Shown here: positions 26,448 through 35,274 of the stretch, piece by piece
How positions within the stretch are numbered: position 1 is the first letter of the stretch
Layout: every line of letters begins with the position of its first letter
Origin: Schwartzia succinivorans DSM 10502
GTDB taxonomy: Bacteria; Bacillota; Negativicutes; Selenomonadales; Selenomonadaceae
Length of the DNA: 64,000 nt
Reading direction: 5' to 3'
NCBI RefSeq assembly: GCF_900129225.1
Contig: NZ_FQUG01000005.1
Span: forward strand, 248,001 to 312,000
The notes under the pieces: model-generated
What the model was told of the DNA's origin: nothing
The model's database searches: none
What the model saw: only the letters and a program-made list of their open reading frames with translations
Translations under genes and position numbers: made by a program

Positions 26448-26490
26448 CCGTGTTTTCCCCTCTGCAGAGCATAAATTAGGTATTTTGTCT

Positions 26491-26501
26491 ATTATAGCAT
26501 A
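26491..26501 (-). promoter_or_regulatory. Extended -10 promoter of the FIST-GGDEF gene
   Basis: On the minus strand the sequence is TATGCTATAAT, about 45 bases before the start codon. Confidence 0.5.
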
Positions 26502-26674
26502 CAAATATAATGGTAGATATAGTGAAATTGCGGATAGGAAAAATTTGTTTTTTTGATAGAAATAAAATTTTATACAATTTCAGTAGAAAATCTTTGCTGA
26601 GTAAGTTATACTTATAAGGATTTTTATTTTATGTGTAATCTTGTAAAGTTATACACATTGGGAGTTGGGATTGT

Positions 26675-27883
26675 ATGAAAAAGCTAAGCATGAGTGCCAA
26701 GGTTTTTCTGGGCTTTGGCATCGGTATCGTTCTGGGGATGATTTTCCAGAAGGACATTCTCTTTGTAAAGCCTGTTGGTGACATCTTTTTGAAGCTCATT
26801 CAGATGATTGTCATACCGCTTATTTTCTGTTCGATTATCAGCGGTATCGCAAGTATCGGTGATATAGGAAAGCTCAGGCGTATCGGTACGAAGGTAATGG
26901 GCTTCTATATAGTTACGACGATTCTTTCGACGATTCTCGGTCTTGTTGTCTCGCATATAATCCGCCCGGGGACAGGCTTTCGTATGTACGACATTCAGGC
27001 ATCGGGAGAGGCGGTCAAGGCGGCCGAGCCTATGTCCGTCGGTTCTGCTATTCTGGGTATGATTCCCAGCAACCCGATTGCTGCTCTGGCAAAGGGCGAG
27101 CTGATGCAGGTAATCGTGTTTGCGGTGTTCGTGGGCGTGACGATTACGATTCTCGGAGACCGTGTGTCCAACGTCAAGAAGCTTATTGACGAGGGCACGC
27201 AGATTATGTTCAAGGTAACTGACCTCGTTATGCAGACGACTCCTTACGGTGTGTGTGCGCTGGCGGCCTGCAGTGTGGGAGAGTACGGGCTTGCTGTGTT
27301 CGGTGTAATGGGGAAATTTATTTTTACCCATTATATGGCGGCACTTTCCATCATCGTATGTCTGTATCTTTTCATTGTGCGCGGTATCGCGAAGATTCCG
27401 CTTTCGGATTTCTTCAGGAAGATTACGGAGGTGTGGCTTGTTGCCTTCAGCACGACGTCAAGCTCCGGCACGCTGCCTGTTACGCTCAAGGTCGTTGAGC
27501 AGGAGTTTCGTGTGAAGCATGAGCTGGCGTCCTTTACTCTGCCTTTGGGAGCTACTGTCAACATGAACGGTATCGCGGCGTACTACGCTGTTACGATTAT
27601 GTTTGTATCTCAGGTGTATGGTGTTGACCTTACGCTTGCACAGCAGGCAAGCTTTATATTTATTACGACGCTTATTTCAATCGGAACACCGGGTATCCCC
27701 AACAGCGGCATCGTTCTTACGGTAATGCTTCTCGGAACGATGGGACTGCCTGCGACAATCATGGGAATGATTGTGGGTATTTTCCGTCCGATAGATATGA
27801 TTCACACCGCACTCAATGTAACGGGCGACGTTGTTTCTACGCTTGCAGTTGCAAGAATTGAAAATATGTACGATGAGGCTTAA
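26675..27883 (+). CDS. Dicarboxylate/amino acid:cation symporter
   Basis: The 402-residue, highly hydrophobic protein belongs to the DAACS (SDF) family that imports glutamate, aspartate or C4-dicarboxylates with Na+ or H+. Motifs: FLKLIQMIVIPLIFCSIISG in the third helix, AFSTTSSSGTLPVTLKVVEQ for the serine-rich re-entrant loop near residue 260, LPLGATVNMNGIA for the NMDGT-like segment in helix 7 (NMNG here), and GIPNSGIVLTVMLLGTMG for the second re-entrant loop. NMNG and the conserved charges fit the amino-acid/dicarboxylate branch, but the substrate is not settled. It stands alone with its own terminator. Confidence 0.93.
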   Translation: MKKLSMSAKVFLGFGIGIVLGMIFQKDILFVKPVGDIFLKLIQMIVIPLIFCSIISGIASIGDIGKLRRIGTKVMGFYIVTTILSTILGLVVSHIIRPGTGFRMYDIQASGEAVKAAEPMSVGSAILGMIPSNPIAALAKGELMQVIVFAVFVGVTITILGDRVSNVKKLIDEGTQIMFKVTDLVMQTTPYGVCALAACSVGEYGLAVFGVMGKFIFTHYMAALSIIVCLYLFIVRGIAKIPLSDFFRKITEVWLVAFSTTSSSGTLPVTLKVVEQEFRVKHELASFTLPLGATVNMNGIAAYYAVTIMFVSQVYGVDLTLAQQASFIFITTLISIGTPGIPNSGIVLTVMLLGTMGLPATIMGMIVGIFRPIDMIHTALNVTGDVVSTLAVARIENMYDEA

Positions 27884-27928
27884 AGAAAAAAGCATTCGGC
27901 ATAAACAATGCTGAATGCTTTTTTCTTT
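27884..27928 (+). terminator. Terminator after the symporter
   Basis: GCATTCGGCAT and ATGCTGAATGC pair around AAACA with A and T tracts on the two sides (AAAAAA and TTTTTTCTTT). Confidence 0.85.
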
Positions 27929-27996
27929 ATATGTGGTAAAATATGACTGTGAAAAAAATTATTGTTGCAATTTAATTGAAATTGGAGGCGGAGCGT

Positions 27997-28443
27997 ATGG
28001 CTGCAGTGGAGGATATTCGTTATCGTAAAATTCTTGTTCCTATTGACGGTTCCGAGGAGGCGGACAGGGCATTTCATCATGCCGTGTATCTTGCTTCACT
28101 GGTAAGAGGAGAGCTGACGCTGCTGCATGTTGTGGACCTCAACAGGAAGATGTCCATGCTGGAGCGTTCCATGGCAGGAGGATATGTTCCGCAGGAGTTC
28201 AAGGAGCAGGGCTATAAGCTGTTGCAGCCGTATATGAAGCAGATTCCTGAGGAGGTCGGGCTTGATACCATGGTTCAGATAGGCTCTCCTGCGGAGATTA
28301 TAGCTGATGTGGCGGAGAATGGCGGCTTCAGTCTTATTATAATGGGGAGCCGCGGCCTTGGCTCACTGCAGGATATTATTCTCGGCGGTGTGAGCCACTA
28401 TGTTCTTCATCACTGCGGCGTGCCGACGCTTGTTGTGCGCTGA
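27997..28443 (+). CDS. Universal stress protein, UspA family
   Basis: TTGGAGGCGGAG before ATG 27997 decides the start; an earlier TTG is not needed. The 148 residues show the Usp fold: RKILVPIDGSEEADRAFHHA at the N terminus, LTLLHVVD, then the ATP-binding motif GSPAEIIADVA with LIIMGSRGLGSLQDIILGGV followed by SHYVLHHCGVPTLVV, i.e. G2xG9xG(S/T). This ATP-binding type of Usp is linked with energy limitation and stress survival. It is monocistronic or precedes the DUF1294 gene after 71 bases. Confidence 0.93.
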   Translation: MAAVEDIRYRKILVPIDGSEEADRAFHHAVYLASLVRGELTLLHVVDLNRKMSMLERSMAGGYVPQEFKEQGYKLLQPYMKQIPEEVGLDTMVQIGSPAEIIADVAENGGFSLIIMGSRGLGSLQDIILGGVSHYVLHHCGVPTLVVR

Positions 28444-28514
28444 TTGTTGCTGGCGTAATGTACTTGTGATACTCTAAAGGGATAAGGAATACTTTTCTTG
28501 ACGGAGGCGTTTAT

Positions 28515-28790
28515 ATGCTGCTGTATTTTTCCTGCTATGTAGCTGTTATGTCTGTCATTGCCTTTTTAATGTACGGCGCGGATAAGATGTTTGCCGTAAA
28601 AGATATGCGGCGTATTTCGGAGGCGGTGCTGCTTTTGATTGCGCTTGTCGGCGGCAGCATAGGAGCGCTTTTGGGTATGATAGTGTTCCGTCATAAGACG
28701 AGACATCTGAAGTTTCAGATAGGTGTGCCTGTTATTCTTCTTTGTCAGCTTATAGCTGTCGGGTACATCTGGATTCAATTAAATTCGTAA
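28515..28790 (+). CDS. DUF1294 family small membrane protein
   Basis: The 91-residue protein has three hydrophobic segments and the family hallmark RHKTRHLKFQIGVPVI, preceded by YGADKMFAVKDMRRISEAVL. DUF1294 proteins have no assigned function. ACGGAGGCG precedes the ATG. The gene is 13 bases ahead of the deacetylase, so probably cotranscribed. Confidence 0.88.
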   Translation: MLLYFSCYVAVMSVIAFLMYGADKMFAVKDMRRISEAVLLLIALVGGSIGALLGMIVFRHKTRHLKFQIGVPVILLCQLIAVGYIWIQLNS

Positions 28791-28803
28791 AGGGGAAACA
28801 GGG

Positions 28804-29658
28804 TTGAAGCGTATCATTGTGAATGCGGATGACTTCGGGCGTCATCCGCTTATTAATGCGGCTGTGGTGCAGGGTGTTGAGAAGGGGTTTTTGCGGTCTG
28901 CAACACTTATGCCAGGCGGAAAGGCCTTTGACGGGGCTGTGGAGGCTGCACGCTCTCATAGTGAGCTGGGCGTGGGGATTCATTTTACTCTGGTAAACGG
29001 ATTTCCTGTGCTGCCGCCGGAGGAGATTCCGTCTCTTGTGACGCCGGATGGGGTTTTTCATGATACGCATACGATTTTCGTCAAACGTTTCCTTCTTGGG
29101 AAGATATCTATGGAGGAAGTGCGGAGGGAGCTTGTCGCGCAGATGGAAAAGATGCGGCAGACAGGGCTTTCGCTTACGCATATAGACAGCCATCAGCATA
29201 TGCACACGCTTCCGGGGGTTATTGATACTGCACTTGCTATTGCCAAGGATGCGGGAATACGCGCAGTGCGTGTTCCTGTCATAGACCTTTTTTGCGGCGA
29301 CGGGATGAGCCCGGGGCAGCTGATAGGACGGCTGGGTCTGGGTACGCTTGCCCGTATGGCAAGGTACAAGGCACATTCCCTGGGAATGAAGACTCCCGAT
29401 AATTTTGCCGGGATAGTTGCAGGCGAGGCCGTCAGCGAGAAATATCTTAGGGAAATGGCAGAGAGTATGCCTGAGGGAACAACGGAGGTCATGCTTCATC
29501 CGGGGACGGACAACAGTGTGCTTGTTCCTGATTGTGAATGGGAGCATGATTTTGAGGAGGAGCTTCGTGCCGTGACGTCGGAGAAGACGATGGAGCTTTT
29601 GAAGGAAAAGAACATCACGGTGGGAAATTTTGCGGATTTGGTGGTAGAGAATGGATAG
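28804..29658 (+). CDS. YdjC/HpnK-like carbohydrate deacetylase
   Basis: The 284-residue protein (TTG start after AAAGGGG) is a YdjC-family hydrolase with an N-terminal RIIVNADDFGRHPLINAAVV (metal-binding DD), GVGIHFTLVNG (His) and LTHIDSHQHMHTLPGVIDTA (two His). Members deacetylate N-acetylated sugars, such as diacetylchitobiose for ChbG or a hopanoid sugar for HpnK. The next gene, overlapping by 8 bases, is an ArnC/DPM-like glycosyltransferase, so the target is more likely a lipid-linked or envelope glycan than chitobiose. The C-terminal EVMLHPGTDN is also conserved. Confidence 0.88.
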   Translation: MKRIIVNADDFGRHPLINAAVVQGVEKGFLRSATLMPGGKAFDGAVEAARSHSELGVGIHFTLVNGFPVLPPEEIPSLVTPDGVFHDTHTIFVKRFLLGKISMEEVRRELVAQMEKMRQTGLSLTHIDSHQHMHTLPGVIDTALAIAKDAGIRAVRVPVIDLFCGDGMSPGQLIGRLGLGTLARMARYKAHSLGMKTPDNFAGIVAGEAVSEKYLREMAESMPEGTTEVMLHPGTDNSVLVPDCEWEHDFEEELRAVTSEKTMELLKEKNITVGNFADLVVENG

Positions 29659-30667
29659 GATTACAATCATTGTTCCGTGCTATAACGAAGAGGAGGTCGT
29701 TGAGACCTTTTATGATACGCTTAAGGCTGCTCTGGAGGAGGTCCCGGATGTGGATTTTCGCTGCCTTTTTGTAAATGACGGCAGCGTGGACGGGACGCTT
29801 TCCGTGCTGCGGCGTCTTTCGGAGCAGTATGAGGGTGTGTCGTATCTTTCTTTTTCGCGGAATTTCGGAAAGGAAGCTGCCATGATGGCAGGTCTTGACT
29901 ACGCGGACGGGGATGCGGTCATTCTGATGGATGCGGACCTTCAGCATCCGCCTTCTCTTATTCCGGAGATGGTGGAATGGTGGCGGAAGGGCTATGATGA
30001 CGTGTGCATGAAGCGCACGGACCGTGAGGATGAGGCGTGGTTCAAGAGAACCATGACAGGCGTTTTTTACCGTGTGCTTCAGGGGTTCATGCGCTACAGG
30101 GTGCAGCGGAATGTGGGGGATTTTCGTCTTCTGGACCGCCGCTGTGTTTCGGCGCTTTGTCTGATGCGTGAGAGTCAGCGGTACACCAAGGGCCTTTTTA
30201 CATGGGTGGGCTACCGCAAAAAGGAGCTGCCCTTCAAGGTGCAGCCAAGGGCAGCAGGGACTACGACGTGGAATTATCTTTCCCTGTTCAATCTGGCTGT
30301 AGAGGGAATCACTTCCTTTACGACGGCACCCCTTCGCCTCACAACGATGCTGGGACTCTTTGTTTCAATGATGGCGATTATTTACATGCTTGTGGTGTTT
30401 TTTGACGCGCTTTTATACGGGGACCCTGTTGCAGGATATCCTACACTCATGACTGTCATGCTCTTTTTGGGCGGAGTGCAGCTTTTGTCTTTGGGTATCA
30501 TCGGAGAATATCTTGGAAGGGTGTTTACGGAGAGTAAGCAGCGGCCAATATATCTCGTCGATGAAATGGACGGCAAAAAGCTCTGCTACCGCAGGGGGAG
30601 AAGCTCTGAGCATGATGTGGAGTCTGTCGATAATATTAGGGAATTTAGAGAAGGGGACGACGGCTGA
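29651..30667 (+). CDS. ArnC/DPM-like family 2 glycosyltransferase
   Basis: The 338-residue protein has a cytoplasmic GT2 domain (ITIIVPCYNEEEVVETFYDT, RCLFVNDGSVDGTL, AVILMDADLQHPPSLIPEMV with the DAD metal motif) and two C-terminal membrane helices (LGLFVSMMAIIYMLVVFFDA and MLFLGGVQLLSLGIIGEYLG). This is the architecture of undecaprenyl-phosphate glycosyltransferases such as GtrB and ArnC, which make the lipid-linked donor for later transfer outside. It overlaps the deacetylase by 8 bases and is 6 bases ahead of the polytopic protein, so the three genes form one unit. Confidence 0.9.
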   Translation: MDRITIIVPCYNEEEVVETFYDTLKAALEEVPDVDFRCLFVNDGSVDGTLSVLRRLSEQYEGVSYLSFSRNFGKEAAMMAGLDYADGDAVILMDADLQHPPSLIPEMVEWWRKGYDDVCMKRTDREDEAWFKRTMTGVFYRVLQGFMRYRVQRNVGDFRLLDRRCVSALCLMRESQRYTKGLFTWVGYRKKELPFKVQPRAAGTTTWNYLSLFNLAVEGITSFTTAPLRLTTMLGLFVSMMAIIYMLVVFFDALLYGDPVAGYPTLMTVMLFLGGVQLLSLGIIGEYLGRVFTESKQRPIYLVDEMDGKKLCYRRGRSSEHDVESVDNIREFREGDDG

Positions 30668-30673
30668 TTTATT

Positions 30674-32329
30674 ATGAAGATAGAGAATAAAGGGAAAGTC
30701 CTTCTTGTTTTGGCGGGGATTTTTCTGCTTATGTTTTTTTTGAATGCGTTGATGCCGATTCACCGTGATGATTACGATTATTCCATGATATGGATGACGA
30801 CCGAGCATCTCGGCTCTCTGCAGGATGTTTTCACCTCTGCGTACCGCCATTATTTTCTGCACGGCGGACGCATGATGACGGTTTTCGGTCTTGACCTTTT
30901 CCTGTATATGGGAAAGCTCTGGTTTGATATTGCAAACGCGCTGTTCTTCACGGCGCTCGTGGTGCTGATTTATTTTCATGCCTGCCGCAGGGCATCCTTT
31001 GAGAACGGAGCAGGGCTTCTGGCGGTGGCAGGCGTGCTTTCGTGGCTTTCCTTTCCGCATTTCGGAGAGGTGGCAATATGGAAAAGCGGCTCGACGGTTT
31101 ATCTCTGGTCTGCCGTGCCTGTTCTGCTCTTCCTTCTGCCATACAATCTTTCACTTGCGGAAAGCATGAAAAAATCCTCTGTGCTTTTGGCGGTTGGCAT
31201 GTTCCTTTTGGGGATCGTCGCAGGCTGGTCGGTGGAAAATTTCGCTGTTACGGCGGTGCTTGTTTCCGCAGGCTGTACATTTTATTCCTTCCGCCGCGGT
31301 GAGATGAAGCCGTGGATGGCGGCAGGTGTTTTGGGAGCGGTTCTTGGCTTTTTGGGGCTTTTGCTTGCTCCGGGTAATTTTGTCCGCTATGACCAGCAGG
31401 ATCACGGCATACTCCGTCACTTCAGCAATCAGCTGGCCGGCAACGGAGAGATGATTCTCTATCTTCTGCCTGCTATTCTTCTGGCCCTGATTGCATGGCG
31501 CTTTCTGCAGCGGGAGGTATTGCGCGGCAAGGGGATAAGCTTTGTGGCAGAGCTTCCGCGGCGCGGCTGGAAGCGTTTCCTGCTGCCGGGCTTTACTGTG
31601 CTTATACTGGTTTCTTATTTTACCAACAGCTTTGTTGCAAGGGCGATTCATGACGCTCTTTTGGCAGCGGTTTTGACGCCGCTTCATTATACTGACGCAA
31701 AGACGCTTCTTCACTGGAGCAATCTGATGAAGGGCTTCGAAGAGGTTGCCGTATACTGGCTGATGGTGTTCCTGTTCTATGGACGGGTAAAGGAAAAATG
31801 CGGATTGACGCCGCTCAATATCAGGCTGCTGAAGAAAAATGCCAAGCCCTCCGAGGTTTTGCAGCGTTTTCCGGCGGTGCGCTACAGTGCGGCTGTGGTG
31901 CTTTTGGCGTTTTTTAATAATTTCGTTATGATAGCAGCCCCCACCTTCCCGGTGAGAGCGACATTCGGCTCTGTGGCGCTTATACTTGCCGCTATCTGTG
32001 CTCTTCTCGTGATTCCTGAGGTACAGCAGGGAATGAAGAAAACAGAAGCAGGAAGAATGCTTCGAAACGGCGCGGCTGTGCTGGGAATCTTCACCTTCGC
32101 GGCTGCTTCTGTCATTATGTACAAGGTTTATCAGGCGGATGCACTCCGTGTCCAGTGGGCAAAGGAGGCTGCTGCCGCAGGGCAGGAGGTTGTGACCTTC
32201 CCTGCCTACGGAGATGATTTCAACCGTGCATTGAGGCACGTGTATTATGAGGATTACGACAATAACGTGACCAAGGTTGGCTTCTGCAAATACTACGGTC
32301 TTAAGGATGTTTTGGTAGATAAAAAGTAA
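30674..32329 (+). CDS. Polytopic membrane protein of the DUF6056 type, possible GT-C glycosyltransferase
   Basis: The 551-residue protein has about ten to twelve membrane helices. The first periplasmic loop has LMPIHRDDYDYSMIW, where HRDDY is a likely acidic catalytic motif as in GT-C enzymes, and AVWK-like FGEVAIWKSGSTVYLWSAV later. This matches the DUF6056 group that accompanies DPM-type glycosyltransferases. It would transfer the sugar from the lipid carrier made by the preceding enzyme to an envelope acceptor. The role is inferred from context and topology. Confidence 0.65.
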   Translation: MKIENKGKVLLVLAGIFLLMFFLNALMPIHRDDYDYSMIWMTTEHLGSLQDVFTSAYRHYFLHGGRMMTVFGLDLFLYMGKLWFDIANALFFTALVVLIYFHACRRASFENGAGLLAVAGVLSWLSFPHFGEVAIWKSGSTVYLWSAVPVLLFLLPYNLSLAESMKKSSVLLAVGMFLLGIVAGWSVENFAVTAVLVSAGCTFYSFRRGEMKPWMAAGVLGAVLGFLGLLLAPGNFVRYDQQDHGILRHFSNQLAGNGEMILYLLPAILLALIAWRFLQREVLRGKGISFVAELPRRGWKRFLLPGFTVLILVSYFTNSFVARAIHDALLAAVLTPLHYTDAKTLLHWSNLMKGFEEVAVYWLMVFLFYGRVKEKCGLTPLNIRLLKKNAKPSEVLQRFPAVRYSAAVVLLAFFNNFVMIAAPTFPVRATFGSVALILAAICALLVIPEVQQGMKKTEAGRMLRNGAAVLGIFTFAAASVIMYKVYQADALRVQWAKEAAAAGQEVVTFPAYGDDFNRALRHVYYEDYDNNVTKVGFCKYYGLKDVLVDKK

Positions 32330-32330
32330 A

Positions 32331-32354
32331 ATGAGACCGCGCAGGCGGTTTCAT
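32331..32354 (+). promoter_or_regulatory. 10-bp hairpin in front of galE
   Basis: ATGAGACCGC and GCGGTTTCAT pair fully except one G-U around GCAG, and the galE ribosome binding site GGGAGG follows at once. There is no T tract, so it is not a simple terminator; a processing site or a weak attenuator is possible. Confidence 0.4.
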
Positions 32355-32369
32355 GGGAGGAATTCATTG

Positions 32370-33341
32370 ATGAAGGTTTTGATAACAGGCGGAGCAGGAT
32401 ATATAGGGAGCCACTGCAACCGTTATTTCGCTGAGAAGGGCGTAGAGACGGTGGTTCTTGACGACCTTTCAAGCGGACACCGCGAGGCGGTGACTGATGG
32501 ATGCTTTGTTGAAGGAGATTTCGGCGACCGCGGACTTCTGGACAAGGTGCTTGGGGCAGAGAAATTTGACGGAATAATTCATTTCGCCGCTTTTATTGAT
32601 GTGGCGGAGTCGGTGGCTGAGCCTGCGAAGTACTACGAAAATAATGTGGTGAAGATGAAAACGCTTCTTGATGCGGCAGTCGCCCACGGGGTGAAGCATT
32701 TCGTGTTTTCCTCCACGGCAGCTGTTTTCGGAGAGCCTGAGTATGTGCCCATAGATGAGGCGCATCCGAAGAAGCCTATCAATGCCTACGGCGCCACGAA
32801 GCTCATCGGTGAGCAGATGCTGGCTGATTACGGACGCGCCTATGGTCTTCGTTCCTGTTCCTTCCGCTATTTCAACGCGGCAGGAGATTCGTCGGATGGA
32901 TGCATAGGAGAGGCTCATAATCCTGAGCATCACCTGATACCGCTGGTACTGCGTGCTTCACTGGCAAACAGGGCAATGAAGGTTTTCGGTACGGATTACG
33001 ATACCCGGGACGGAAGCTGCATACGTGATTATGTCCATGTGGAGGACCTGGCAGAGGCCCATTATCTCGGACTTAAATACATTATGGAAAATGATGGAAA
33101 CCATGCGTTTAACCTCGGCAGCAGCGAGGGCTTCAGCGTGCTTGAAATCCTGCATGAGGCTGAGCGTGTAACGGGAGAGCCTGTACCCCATGATATAGCG
33201 GACCGGCGCCCGGGAGACCCTGCGGTGCTTATAGCCTCCAACAAAAAGGCTAAGGATGTGCTGGGATGGGAGCCAAAGCGCAGCGAGGTGCAGACGATTC
33301 TGCGTGACGCGTGGAACTGGGAGCAGAATAAAAAATATTAA
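32370..33341 (+). CDS. galE: UDP-glucose 4-epimerase
   Basis: GGGAGG at 32355-32360 sets ATG 32370, giving 323 residues, typical for GalE. MKVLITGGAGYIGSHCNRYF is the NAD-binding loop, FSSTAAVFGEP the Ser strand, NAYGATKLIGEQML the YxxxK pair, and RYFNAAGDSSDG with HNPEHHLIPLVL the GalE substrate region. It interconverts UDP-glucose and UDP-galactose (or the GlcNAc pair). It follows the lipid-linked glycosyltransferase genes, so it may supply their donor sugar. Confidence 0.94.
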   Translation: MKVLITGGAGYIGSHCNRYFAEKGVETVVLDDLSSGHREAVTDGCFVEGDFGDRGLLDKVLGAEKFDGIIHFAAFIDVAESVAEPAKYYENNVVKMKTLLDAAVAHGVKHFVFSSTAAVFGEPEYVPIDEAHPKKPINAYGATKLIGEQMLADYGRAYGLRSCSFRYFNAAGDSSDGCIGEAHNPEHHLIPLVLRASLANRAMKVFGTDYDTRDGSCIRDYVHVEDLAEAHYLGLKYIMENDGNHAFNLGSSEGFSVLEILHEAERVTGEPVPHDIADRRPGDPAVLIASNKKAKDVLGWEPKRSEVQTILRDAWNWEQNKKY

Positions 33342-33353
33342 GGAAGTGAGCCT

Positions 33354-34739
33354 ATGGCGATTCTGGGGGCAGCAGCTGTACCGCATCCGCCTATCATCCT
33401 GCCTGAGGTGGGAAAAGGCGAGGAACGGAAGATACAGCGCACGATTGACGCGTACCGCGAGGCAATGAGGCGTCTCGCGGAGTTGAAGCCTGATACGGTT
33501 ATCCTGTCGAGCCCGCATGCGACAATGTATGCGGATTATTTTCAGGTGTCCCCGGGATATGGGGCGGAGGGAGATTTTTCCGCGTTCCGTGCCCCCGAGG
33601 TCAGGGTTTCTGTGCAGTACGACAAGGAATTTGTGGAGCTTCTTGAGAAGAACTGCCGTGATGCTTTGCTGGCGGCAGGAACTCTGGGTGAACGGGTTCC
33701 CAGGCTTGACCACGGTACCATGATACCGATTCGTTTCCTGCAGGAATTCTGGTCGGATTTCAGGCTTGTTCGTGTAGGGCTTTCAGGCATGTCGCCGGCA
33801 GAGCACTATGCCTTCGGCGAGTGTATAGCTCGGACGGCTGCGCTTCTGGGACGCCGTGCGGTGTATATCGCTTCGGGAGACCTTTCCCATAAGCTGAAGA
33901 CTGACGGGCCTTATGGCTTTGCCGAGGAAGGCCCTGTCTTTGACAAGGAATGTACCGAGGCTCTTGGCTGTGCGGATTTTACGAGGCTTCTTTCCATTGA
34001 TTCGGAGCTTGCAGAGGGAGCAGCGGAATGCGGTCTTCGTTCCTTCTGGATTATGGCAGGAGCTCTTGACCGTCATACGGTTAAGGCGGAGCTTCTCTCC
34101 TATGAAGGGACGTTCGGTGTGGGCTACGGAGTCGTATCCTTTGAGCCGGGCGGACGTGATGACGGTAGGAACTGCGGAGAGCAGTTTGAAAAGCAGGAAA
34201 AGGAGCGTCTCGCGAAGCTGCGTGCTGCTGAGGATATTTATGTGAAGCTTGCGCGGTACAGCCTCGAAACCTTTGTGAGGACAGGTGAGCACGCGGCATT
34301 TCCCGACAGGCTTCCTGATGAGCTTACAAAAAGAAAGGCCGGCGTTTTCGTGTCGCTGAAAAAGGACGGACGTCTTCGCGGCTGTATAGGAACATTTTTG
34401 CCGAGAGAGGACAGCATCGCAAAGGAGATACTTCACAACGCTGTTTCGGCCTGCTCGGAGGATCCGCGTTTTTCTCCTGTGAGAAAAAGTGAGCTTGATT
34501 CTCTGGTGTACAGCGTGGATGTTTTGACAGAGCCGGAGCTTACAGATGAGGACGGTCTTGATGTGAAACGCTACGGCGTAATAGTCGAGGCGGAGGACGG
34601 ACGAAGAGGGCTTCTGCTTCCTGACCTTGCGGGTATTGATACTGTTGAGGAGCAGATAAGTATTGCCGCGCAGAAGGGAAACATCAGACCTGATGAAAAG
34701 GTGCGCTACTGGCGCTTTGAGGTGGTAAGACACCGATAG
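33354..34739 (+). CDS. AmmeMemoRadiSam proteins B and A fused (MEMO-AMMECR1)
   Basis: The 461-residue protein joins two domains of the AmmeMemoRadiSam system. The N-terminal 265 residues are MEMO-like, related to class III extradiol dioxygenases: LGAAAVPHPPIILPEVGKGE, VILSSPHATMYADYF, LDHGTMIPIRFLQ and VYIASGDLSHKL hold the conserved histidines. From about residue 285 comes AMMECR1, with RLRGCIGTFLPREDSIAKEI as its hallmark. The third component, a radical SAM protein, is not in this window. The system's chemistry is not established. It lies 12 bases after galE. Confidence 0.9.
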   Translation: MAILGAAAVPHPPIILPEVGKGEERKIQRTIDAYREAMRRLAELKPDTVILSSPHATMYADYFQVSPGYGAEGDFSAFRAPEVRVSVQYDKEFVELLEKNCRDALLAAGTLGERVPRLDHGTMIPIRFLQEFWSDFRLVRVGLSGMSPAEHYAFGECIARTAALLGRRAVYIASGDLSHKLKTDGPYGFAEEGPVFDKECTEALGCADFTRLLSIDSELAEGAAECGLRSFWIMAGALDRHTVKAELLSYEGTFGVGYGVVSFEPGGRDDGRNCGEQFEKQEKERLAKLRAAEDIYVKLARYSLETFVRTGEHAAFPDRLPDELTKRKAGVFVSLKKDGRLRGCIGTFLPREDSIAKEILHNAVSACSEDPRFSPVRKSELDSLVYSVDVLTEPELTDEDGLDVKRYGVIVEAEDGRRGLLLPDLAGIDTVEEQISIAAQKGNIRPDEKVRYWRFEVVRHR

Positions 34740-34759
34740 AACGGAAAGGGAGGAGCAGC

Positions 34760-35044
34760 ATGCGGTCAAAGGGCTGGCAGTATCCTGAAGAGGATGAGAT
34801 GAAACAGAAAAAGAAGCAGCGCTATACTCACGCGCAGCTCAGCAGCATGGTGCTTTCCGTTGTGCTTTTCTGCTACAGTGTTTTCCTTGCGAATGATATC
34901 CCCATGGCTTTTCTGACAGGAGCGTTTTTCCTTTTCATGCTGCATCCTGTTATATCAAGGGTGTTCGGGGAGACAATCGGAAAAATTGTGCATTCCTTTT
35001 CTGTGACGCTTATCATCGGCGCCTTTATACTGGCATTTTTTTGA
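34760..35044 (+). CDS. Small membrane protein of unknown function
   Basis: The 94-residue product (AAGGGAGGAG before the ATG) has a basic N terminus (KQKKKQRYTHAQLSSM) and two or three hydrophobic helices (VLSVVLFCYSVFLANDIPMA, FLTGAFFLFMLHPVISRVFG, VTLIIGAFILAFF). No family recognised. It is the last gene before a terminator and is 20 bases behind the MEMO-AMMECR1 gene, so it shares that transcript. Confidence 0.65.
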   Translation: MRSKGWQYPEEDEMKQKKKQRYTHAQLSSMVLSVVLFCYSVFLANDIPMAFLTGAFFLFMLHPVISRVFGETIGKIVHSFSVTLIIGAFILAFF

Positions 35045-35053
35045 ATGAATACG

Positions 35054-35095
35054 AAGGTTCCCTGCGAAGGCTTTTCGGGGGAGCCTTTTTATTTT
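35054..35095 (+). terminator. Terminator before the glycogen operon
   Basis: AAGGTTCCC and GGGAGCCTT pair (one G-U), then TTTTATTTT follows. The gap 35096-35274 after it holds the glycogen promoter region; a 12-bp palindrome GCTTCATGAAGC lies at 35227-35238, with no clear consensus boxes. Confidence 0.75.
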
Positions 35096-35274
35096 CCCAA
35101 AAACGCAAAAATTAATCTACTCCATGCAGGAAAAAAGGAATTACTGTAGAATTTAAGAAGTGTAACGCTGTAATTTGTTTTGTAAATTACGACGGCTGAT
35201 TGAATCGGATATCGCGTGTGTCGTAAGCTTCATGAAGCACTGCGCAGCCGTTTTAGAAAATGGGGGGACACTCT

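Noticed and set aside
28750-29670. Long minus-strand open frame opposite the deacetylase gene
   Set aside because: It is antisense to a well-conserved gene, with no family motif and no ribosome binding site; the same holds for the long minus-strand frames at 37612-39279, 42356-43657 and 51771-53117 and the plus-strand frame at 24660-25835.
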